Shown here: positions 7,494 through 14,338 of the stretch, one piece after another
Layout of the letters: each line of letters begins with the position of its first letter
How positions within the stretch are numbered: position 1 is the first letter of the stretch
Source: a bacterium
Lineage (GTDB): Bacteria > Margulisbacteria > Marinamargulisbacteria > JABIPA01
Assembly: GCA_018698675.1 (NCBI GenBank)
Contig: JABIPA010000017.1
Coordinates: 1-43,154 of the forward strand
Reading direction: 5' to 3'
Length of the DNA stretch: 43,154 nt
Translations under genes and position numbers: made by a program
Notes under the pieces: model-generated
What the model was told of the DNA's origin: nothing
Database searches by the model: none
Seen by the model: the letters and a program-made list of their open reading frames with translations, nothing else

Positions 7494-8862
7494 ATTAAAC
7501 GATTACGTTACTACAATTAAATCCAAATTAAATACAGACATAAATGGACTTTCATTAGCAATTTTTAGAATCGGATTTGGACTCATTTTAGGAATACAAG
7601 AAGGACTAGGAAGTCTTTTATACGATAAATTTTACACAGGATACATTTCCACTCTTTTCCATGCGCCCTACCCTAGTTTAAGCGCTATTACATTACCGTC
7701 ATCAATTTATACTGCCTATATCCTATATTTTATATTAATCCTTTCATGTTTATTTATAGCGCTAGGGTATCATTTCAAAATATCAAGCTTAGTATTTTTT
7801 GTAACATATACTTATTTTTTTCTATTAGATTATAACTTTTATAATAACCACTATTACTTAATTTGTTTATTTGGCCTTTTTCTCTTTCTATCCAATGCTC
7901 ATCACAAATTTTCAATAGATAGCCGTAAAAAAAATATAGAGTCTCCTAAACACTGGCATTTATTTCTTTTCCAATTTCAAGTGTGCATTATGTATTTTTA
8001 TGCAGGACTTGCAAAATTAACAAGTATAAACTGGTTAAACGCAGAACCTTTAAAATTATGGGTTAAAAACTTTCCAAAGGACCATCTATTTAACACTCTT
8101 TTTTCTAACGAATTTTCTGCTTATATGTTTAGCTATGCTGGATTACTCGTTGATTTATCATTACCATTTTTAATTCTATTCAAAAAAACTAGACATATAG
8201 GAATACTTTTAATGATTGGGTTTCATTCAATTAATTATTTTGTACTCTTTTCTCCATTAAATAATAACGTTATTGGGTCTTTTTCCGTTTTAGGGGTTCT
8301 AATTGCCATCTTATTTTTTGACGATTCGACTATTGAAAAATATATAAGTAAAATTCTAAATTCATTTTTGTTTAATAAATCAAAAAATATTGAAGTGGAA
8401 AAACAATCTATAGTTATCCCAATTTGTTTTTCATTATTTTTCATCATCCAATTTAGCATTCCTTTTCGATATCTATTAATTGATGGTAACTCAAATCCAA
8501 GATGGACAGAAATTGGACGAACCTTTTCTTGGATGGACTTCACTACATACAAAAGAAGCACATTGGATATAGAAATAGGAAAATTAAACGTACCTCCTAA
8601 AAAAGTTAATATTTCAAATGATCTTACTAAATTTCAACATCATATTGGAGGAATACCTTACTCGACACTTCAGCTTCTCAAAGTAAAAACTAAACAAGCT
8701 GAAAGTAGTGGAATAGATAATCCTCTCGGCTATGCAAAAGCAAACGTATCTCTAAACGGGCGAAACCATCGTCCTATAACAAATTCGTTTTTAAATTTAG
8801 ATAGAACAAATTGGACACCATTTTCTAATCAAATATGGATACGACAATATAGCGATTTATAG
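7486..8862 (+). CDS. HTTM / vitamin K-dependent gamma-carboxylase-family membrane enzyme
   Basis: A 458-residue multi-pass protein overlapping the preceding gene by 8 bp, so translation is likely coupled. YNNHYYL (H122) matches the NNHSYL region of human GGCX that holds H160, and YFYAGLAKLTSINWL (K177) matches the IAGxKKLDADW region that holds the catalytic base K218. The C-terminal part has IQFSIPFRYLL and WTEIGRTFSW, the family's PLR/WTxxGxxFSW element. In animals the enzyme carboxylates Glu to Gla using vitamin K hydroquinone; bacterial HTTM proteins are mostly uncharacterised. Last gene of the collar operon, 16 bp from the convergent GT-C gene. Family assignment is firm; reaction and substrates are inferred. 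Confidence 0.8.
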   Translation: MIKLNDYVTTIKSKLNTDINGLSLAIFRIGFGLILGIQEGLGSLLYDKFYTGYISTLFHAPYPSLSAITLPSSIYTAYILYFILILSCLFIALGYHFKISSLVFFVTYTYFFLLDYNFYNNHYYLICLFGLFLFLSNAHHKFSIDSRKKNIESPKHWHLFLFQFQVCIMYFYAGLAKLTSINWLNAEPLKLWVKNFPKDHLFNTLFSNEFSAYMFSYAGLLVDLSLPFLILFKKTRHIGILLMIGFHSINYFVLFSPLNNNVIGSFSVLGVLIAILFFDDSTIEKYISKILNSFLFNKSKNIEVEKQSIVIPICFSLFFIIQFSIPFRYLLIDGNSNPRWTEIGRTFSWMDFTTYKRSTLDIEIGKLNVPPKKVNISNDLTKFQHHIGGIPYSTLQLLKVKTKQAESSGIDNPLGYAKANVSLNGRNHRPITNSFLNLDRTNWTPFSNQIWIRQYSDL

Positions 8863-8878
8863 ACAAAGAAAACATCCA

Positions 8879-10792
8879 CTAATTCAAATAATACGTTTCG
8901 TAAATGTCAGGGTAAAAATTATTTAATCGAGTCAAAACAGCAGTCGCATTTTCTCTATCTCCAAAAGACATAAAGATGTTCTCTAAATTCATTATAGATC
9001 TAGGATTCGAATCTTCTGCCCAACTAAAAAGTATATTCGGTTTAGGTACAGAAATTAATCGGTGCCCGTATACGGACTTATTTAATAAAACTATTACATC
9101 CTTATTAAGATAGCCAATCCCCCACCCTCCTTTACTTAAGGCCCAGTTAATCAAAAACGGATTGGAGTAATCAAATACTGCAACCTTTGCTAAGGAAGCA
9201 ATCTGAGGCCAGGTAGAGGGCTTAGTATATGAGGGCATATACTCATTCAAAATATATGAAGAAGGATAAGCTTCCGAACGATTATCAATGATAGGCTTAG
9301 TGTTCGGGTAATTAGAAAATATTAAAAATGGTGCTAAGTGTGGAGCATTGTATACATGACTAGGATTCAGATCCTTAATATAGTTAACAAATTGAGCGGA
9401 TTCAGATGATAACCCAACACCATACTTTCTCCTAGTAGGAAAATCTAAGTTCGAACAGTATATAATCAAGACGATAGTCGAAAACAAAAAAGAAACCCAC
9501 AACCCTTTTTCTACTTTAAACGATTCTAAATGCAGTAAATGTTTAATCTTTACCCTATGCCCTAAAAAAGAACATCCAACATAAGTCATTGATTCACAAA
9601 AAAAGGGAAAAATCATAACAATGTATAAACTCGTATTTCTTATGCCCAACAAAACAAATCCAATCGAGAAAATTAACCAGATATTAATCGATAAATTCCT
9701 ACGTTTTAAATTCAAAACAAACAAAATAGTCGACAAGAAAAAGACGCATAAAAATGAATAATGCCTTGGATTTCCCATAAAAGACTTAAATAATGGAGAC
9801 ATATTATCTGCGCCTGGCATTGAATGATTTAAAAATATTAATAAAGGATAAAAAGCACCCTTAATTCCGTTTGGATTAATTAAACAAATGAAAAAAATTA
9901 CTGCCAATGAAAAAAAAACGATTCTAAATCGTGAAAATAATGAACCAAATCGAACAGAACCCGTCTTATTTTTCGAGCGCACGTCACCGATATAGCCCAT
10001 TTCAATAAATACCCATGTATAAAAAATTAGTGGACCTAAGAAAAAATATATATGAGTATTCGTCCAAATAAGTTGAATAAAGGGCAATGTCCAAAAGTAC
10101 CGAGGGAATCGTAGGCCAACAAAACCGTTATACCAGTCCTGACACGCTTGATTCCAATTCCTTAAAAATTGTCCATATTTATAGTTCTTTCCATGCTCAA
10201 TATCTACCGTACCTTCTTTGGGCCCTAATTTTTGAATAATTCCCTTTGTTTCCTGACCAAACAAAACCCACATAAACCATGAAACAAAAAGTAACGATAT
10301 CATTTCAGGACGAATCCCGGCTCTAGAGGTCAATAAAATGGCAGAAACAGGCACCAATGAAAAAACAATCTTTTTTGAACCCGATCTATAAATCGCCGTT
10401 TTTATCGATAGATAACACGATAATGTGATTACAATTGCTTTAAAAACAACTAACCCAGGAATATCAAAAATAGAATAGACCGAAAATAAAATTACTCCAA
10501 AAAACCAATGGTGATTTACAAAAGGAAAATCGAAATGAAACATTGAATACACATTTCTGTACAAAACAGAAATGTTTCCCTGAACAAGCTGCCTTCCGTT
10601 CTCCAAATGCCTTCCCAAATCAAGGTTATCAGATACCATATTCACTTCAAGAAGCTGAGAATAAAACAACCAAACTAACGAAAAAGATGCGCCGACGTAA
10701 AGAAAAAATAAAAAGGGATCCTTTTTAATAAAATTGAGGCAAAACAATAGAAATGACTTAAATAATTCAAACATAGAAATAAGATAACTCAA
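8879..10792 (-). CDS. Multi-pass membrane protein, GT-C-like
   Basis: A 637-residue protein with about 10-12 hydrophobic segments. An early periplasmic-loop sequence SDNLDLGRHLENGRQL, then NVYS and FVNHHWFFGV, resembles the D-x-WWHL-xxG ... YS ... W-xHHWL pattern of uncharacterised bacterial GT-C-fold (polyprenyl-phosphate-sugar-dependent) membrane proteins. A soluble C-terminal part (about 480-637) follows the last segments. It is transcribed towards the HTTM operon, with 16 bp between stop codons. Its 5' spacer to the flavoprotein gene is 161 bp, so it probably has its own promoter. Substrate cannot be told from sequence; membrane glycosyltransferase is a reasoned guess. Confidence 0.6.
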   Translation of the reverse strand: MSYLISMFELFKSFLLFCLNFIKKDPFLFFLYVGASFSLVWLFYSQLLEVNMVSDNLDLGRHLENGRQLVQGNISVLYRNVYSMFHFDFPFVNHHWFFGVILFSVYSIFDIPGLVVFKAIVITLSCYLSIKTAIYRSGSKKIVFSLVPVSAILLTSRAGIRPEMISLLFVSWFMWVLFGQETKGIIQKLGPKEGTVDIEHGKNYKYGQFLRNWNQACQDWYNGFVGLRFPRYFWTLPFIQLIWTNTHIYFFLGPLIFYTWVFIEMGYIGDVRSKNKTGSVRFGSLFSRFRIVFFSLAVIFFICLINPNGIKGAFYPLLIFLNHSMPGADNMSPLFKSFMGNPRHYSFLCVFFLSTILFVLNLKRRNLSINIWLIFSIGFVLLGIRNTSLYIVMIFPFFCESMTYVGCSFLGHRVKIKHLLHLESFKVEKGLWVSFLFSTIVLIIYCSNLDFPTRRKYGVGLSSESAQFVNYIKDLNPSHVYNAPHLAPFLIFSNYPNTKPIIDNRSEAYPSSYILNEYMPSYTKPSTWPQIASLAKVAVFDYSNPFLINWALSKGGWGIGYLNKDVIVLLNKSVYGHRLISVPKPNILFSWAEDSNPRSIMNLENIFMSFGDRENATAVLTRLNNFYPDIYETYYLN

Positions 10793-10953
10793 TAGAAAAA
10801 TCCCATAAAAAAATAAAACCTACCTAACAACCAAACCAACTATGGAAAAGTATATATTTTTCCAGATAAAAAGCATAAACTTTCACACCAATATGACAAT
10901 CACGTCTATTTGTGAATACAAACCATGAAAATATAAATACTAATCCAAAGCAT

Positions 10954-12090
10954 CTATTTAAAACGTGCTATATCAAATTTCTCACAAATTGAAGACCCAT
11001 TTAATATACTGTCCGAACATTGTTTCGCCAATAGAGGTGCGTATAAGGAGCCTTTTGAAGCCAACCCGTTAAACGTCCAAATGTTCGAGAATTTAGGGTG
11101 AGGCCCCATAACAGGTTTTGCGTCTTTCAATGTCGGTCTTACACCAGATTTAATAGAATCGACATCTATATCTAACAAATATTCTGTTTTAATAGATTCC
11201 CCTCTTATCCCTTTCTCAATTACATCATTGGCCCATTTCTTATAAATAAAATCTACGCCTTCGGTGCATATATTCGGGCCATCTTTTTTTAAATCACCAA
11301 GAGAAGAAATCGGAATGTAATTTGATCCAAAGATCCATTCATTTTCGCCACTCGGAACTAGCCATTGATTAAAAAAATGAATGTGCTCTCGAGATAGTCC
11401 AGGATCATTTTTAAACCTAAATTTCATTAACTCACCAAATGTACAAAACCAAGGAAGCCAAGAAAAAAAAGGGTTTGATACAGACTGCCATCCGTCGCAA
11501 AAAACCAATTTAGATTTCCCGATACTAGAATATCCATCCCTTCCCAAGTCATTCAAAAGCCCCGATAATTCCTTCTCGGACACTTTTTTAGACTCAATTT
11601 GATCAGACTCTTCAAAGTATATTCTCAACTTTTTTAAGAGTAATGATACATTCAATAAGGAACTAGACCCCGTTTCCAAACTTAAATAAGACGATTCAAA
11701 TGTGTCCCTTAATTTAAAATCATCAATACTACGTTCCTTATTAACTAAAAATGGAGAGACCTTTTTAACCTGTTTATTATTTAATGGAGTAAAAATATAT
11801 CGTTTAGAAAAAATAGGATTGAAAAATGAACAGTCGAGTAAAAGCTCTAATTCGCGATAAAGTTGAGAGGCATAAGAAAAAGCATTATCAAAATCAAAAA
11901 CGGAGCGAAGTCTAGATCCGAACAAAGGGTCTATTAGACCAGCAGAAACAATGGAACTTGATTTTTCATGAGAAGAATCAAATATGAGTACTTTTGCTCC
12001 CATCTTTTTTAAATGAAAGGCAAGCATCGATCCAGCTAATCCTTGACCGATGACTATAACATCAAACTGTCCAGAAAACAGTTCCTTCAT
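10954..12090 (-). CDS. DAO-family FAD-dependent oxidoreductase
   Basis: A 378-residue flavoprotein. The Rossmann FAD-binding motif VIVIGQGLAGSMLAFHL lies at residues 11-27, and a DAO-type C-terminus reads GVRPTLKDAKPVMGP followed by WTFNGLASKGSLYAPLLA. The family oxidises amines or amino acids (glycine oxidase, D-amino-acid oxidase, the C-terminal half of MnmC). The closest functional type cannot be settled. A free-standing MnmC2-like oxidoreductase is one option because GLASKGSLYAP resembles the GLGSRGL..AP ending of those enzymes. It starts 3 bp after the der stop codon, so the two share a transcript. Confidence 0.75.
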   Translation of the reverse strand: MKELFSGQFDVIVIGQGLAGSMLAFHLKKMGAKVLIFDSSHEKSSSIVSAGLIDPLFGSRLRSVFDFDNAFSYASQLYRELELLLDCSFFNPIFSKRYIFTPLNNKQVKKVSPFLVNKERSIDDFKLRDTFESSYLSLETGSSSLLNVSLLLKKLRIYFEESDQIESKKVSEKELSGLLNDLGRDGYSSIGKSKLVFCDGWQSVSNPFFSWLPWFCTFGELMKFRFKNDPGLSREHIHFFNQWLVPSGENEWIFGSNYIPISSLGDLKKDGPNICTEGVDFIYKKWANDVIEKGIRGESIKTEYLLDIDVDSIKSGVRPTLKDAKPVMGPHPKFSNIWTFNGLASKGSLYAPLLAKQCSDSILNGSSICEKFDIARFK

Positions 12091-12093
12091 AAT

Positions 12094-13704
12094 CTATCGT
12101 GGTTTTTGAGCAGACGCTCTAAAAATGATTTGAATAGGAATACCTTCAAAATGTTTATAAAACGTTCGAAACTGCTTTTCGATAAACCGTTCATAATTTG
12201 GAGGAATGTCGTCACCTTGATTCATAAAAAAGACAAATGTCGGTGGTGCAACACTTACTTGAGTCGCATACTTAACTTTCACTTTTTTACCCCGTTTTGT
12301 TGGAGGAGGATTCCGTTTAATAACATGTTCAATAAAGTCATTAAGTTCAGGAGTAGAAATACGAATTAAACTATTTTGAACAATTTTTGGAATTAAACCA
12401 AACATTTTTTTAATATTTCTATCTGTTTTCACTGCTCCAAAAATCTTTGGATAGTCTTTCAACTGAGGCATTAATTCTTCCATTTTTTGAATAAAATGGT
12501 CAGGTTCAAAAACAAATGGTTTAAAACCTAAGGCATCATACTCTTTGTTTTCAAAAACCTCTTCATAGTCTTCTTCAACAACTAATTCTGCACCTTCAGT
12601 TTTAGAACCTTTTATCGATTCCTTATTATTCCCTTTTTTGTGCCGAGAATCTCGTTTAGACATTTTTTTAGGCGTTTTATTTTTTTGCGTAAGTAATGAC
12701 TCAACATCTACACCAGAACGTTCTGCCATCAATTTTAAATCTTCAGCTTTTTCAACTTCAAGTCGATTAAACTCAGCAATTTCATCATCAAATAAATCTA
12801 TTTTGTTAATAAATAAAATTAAATTTTTCTTAGCATCTAATACCATTTGAATGATTCGTTTATCTTGTTCCGCCATCATTAAATTTGCATCCATCATGAC
12901 AATAACAATATCCGAACGACCAATACTCTTTTTAGTTCGCACTACGGAATAAAACTCTACACCTTGTGCATTTTTAGCTTTTTTTCTTATTCCAGCTGTA
13001 TCAATAATTTTATATGTTTTTCCATGATGCTTAAATTCAACTTCAACAGAATCTCGTGTAGTTCCGGCCACGTCATCAACAATAACGCGCTCATCTTCAA
13101 TAACAGCATTTAACAAGGACGATTTTCCTACATTAGGACGTCCAACAAACGATACCTTAAAATTATCAGGTTCTCTGTAATGAACATCTCTATCAAAATC
13201 TTCTGTACACCAATCCAATAAATCACCAATACCGATTCCATGTAACGAAGAAACTCCTAAAGGCTCCCCTAATCCAAGTGCATAAAACTCACTTAAATTA
13301 TGTAACATATCTGGATTGTCTACCTTATTAACAACAACTTTCACTTTATCTTTATGAACCCATAAAAGTTTAGCAATCGTCTTATCGATAACATGAAACC
13401 CAACTTTAAAGTCGGTAAGAAATATAATTTTAGTCGCTTGTTCAACATATGAACCAATTAAAGATTCAATTTTCGACTGCAAATAAATATTCTCAGAATC
13501 CTCTAAAAGTATCCCTCCACTATCTACTAAAAAAAACGGCTTCCCATTCCAGTCAGTTAAATATTCTAAACAATCCCTAGTAACACCAGGCATATCAAGA
13601 GTGATTAGCTCTTTTTTTCCAATAATTTTATTAATTAATGTTGATTTCCCAACATTAGGTCGGCCTAAAACTAGAACCTTAGCTAAATTTTTCATAAGGC
13701 TCAT
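12094..13704 (-). CDS. der: Double-domain ribosome-assembly GTPase Der (EngA) with a large insertion
   Basis: Der has two tandem G domains and a C-terminal KH-like domain and acts in 50S subunit maturation. G domain 1: P-loop GRPNVGKST (14-22), DSGG (61-64), NKVD (126-129). G domain 2: GRPNVGKSS (188-196), DTAG (235-238), NKID (300-303). The KH-like domain ends in the basic tail IIFRASAQKPR. At 536 residues it is some 50-100 longer than usual: between NKID at 300-303 and the G5-like segment around 421-430 there are about 120 residues instead of about 40. The extra part includes a Lys/Arg-rich stretch (KKMSKRDSRHKKG) and an acidic one (VVEEDYEEVFE). First gene of a der-flavoprotein operon. Confidence 0.95.
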   Translation of the reverse strand: MSLMKNLAKVLVLGRPNVGKSTLINKIIGKKELITLDMPGVTRDCLEYLTDWNGKPFFLVDSGGILLEDSENIYLQSKIESLIGSYVEQATKIIFLTDFKVGFHVIDKTIAKLLWVHKDKVKVVVNKVDNPDMLHNLSEFYALGLGEPLGVSSLHGIGIGDLLDWCTEDFDRDVHYREPDNFKVSFVGRPNVGKSSLLNAVIEDERVIVDDVAGTTRDSVEVEFKHHGKTYKIIDTAGIRKKAKNAQGVEFYSVVRTKKSIGRSDIVIVMMDANLMMAEQDKRIIQMVLDAKKNLILFINKIDLFDDEIAEFNRLEVEKAEDLKLMAERSGVDVESLLTQKNKTPKKMSKRDSRHKKGNNKESIKGSKTEGAELVVEEDYEEVFENKEYDALGFKPFVFEPDHFIQKMEELMPQLKDYPKIFGAVKTDRNIKKMFGLIPKIVQNSLIRISTPELNDFIEHVIKRNPPPTKRGKKVKVKYATQVSVAPPTFVFFMNQGDDIPPNYERFIEKQFRTFYKHFEGIPIQIIFRASAQKPR

Positions 13705-13909
13705 ATTCTACCAGATTACCTACAGTCTTACATCACACTTATTAAAATAAATTCACAAATAAAAGTGACACCCTCGTAAAAAATATAAAACATCGCATTT
13801 TTATAATCAAACCACACCAAAATATATGTCAAATTATGTTTAAATTCCTCATAAAAAGGGAATAGATATATTAAAAAATAAGATAAAAATTAAAATAATA
13901 AAAACTATT

Positions 13910-14338
13910 ATGACAACACAACTTAAAACGAAATCATTAGATATAAGAAATTTACAAAAGGTAACGAGGGACCGCCCGGAGCTTTCTGCCGCATATGCAC
14001 CTAATACTCCATTAAACAAAAAAAAAGAATATCAAACCGAATTTAAGGAAGCTATAGGTAGGCTCTTAAAACATCCAATGAAAATCATGTATATCATCGG
14101 TCATCCAAAAAACCCTGCTGCCTCCTCATTATTTTATATTCAAATAAGTAAAAATAGAATCATAATTGGTGGTAAAAAAAACAATCTCCCGGATAAAATT
14201 ACCTACTATTTGGACAATCATAGTTTGGAAAAAATGGGCCGACCAATTTCAGACGATAAAATTCCACTTTTTATTAAAAAATTAAACAAATGCCTTTCAT
14301 ACCCAAACGTAACTATGTTTGCAGGAGATAGAGAATGA
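13910..14338 (+). CDS. Small basic protein coupled to the 878-residue protein, unknown function
   Basis: A 142-residue, Lys/Asn-rich soluble protein with no signal peptide or membrane segment. It has a probably disordered first 45 residues and a compact-looking middle (LLKHPMKIMYIIGHPKN, then SLFYIQISKNRIIIGGKK) that suggests an alpha/beta or beta-rich fold. I do not recognise a family. Its stop overlaps the next start as ATGA at 14335-14338, a sign of translational coupling, so a chaperone, immunity or partner role for the large downstream protein is plausible. It does not look like the TPR-type chaperones that partner type III translocators. No Shine-Dalgarno sequence is obvious before the ATG. 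Divergent from der. Confidence 0.6.
   Translation: MTTQLKTKSLDIRNLQKVTRDRPELSAAYAPNTPLNKKKEYQTEFKEAIGRLLKHPMKIMYIIGHPKNPAASSLFYIQISKNRIIIGGKKNNLPDKITYYLDNHSLEKMGRPISDDKIPLFIKKLNKCLSYPNVTMFAGDRE

Noticed and set aside
10843..10864. Terminator TGGAAAA/TTTTCCA before the GT-C gene
   Set aside because: Only a 7-bp AT-rich stem with no following T-run on either strand; chance is likely in this AT-rich spacer.
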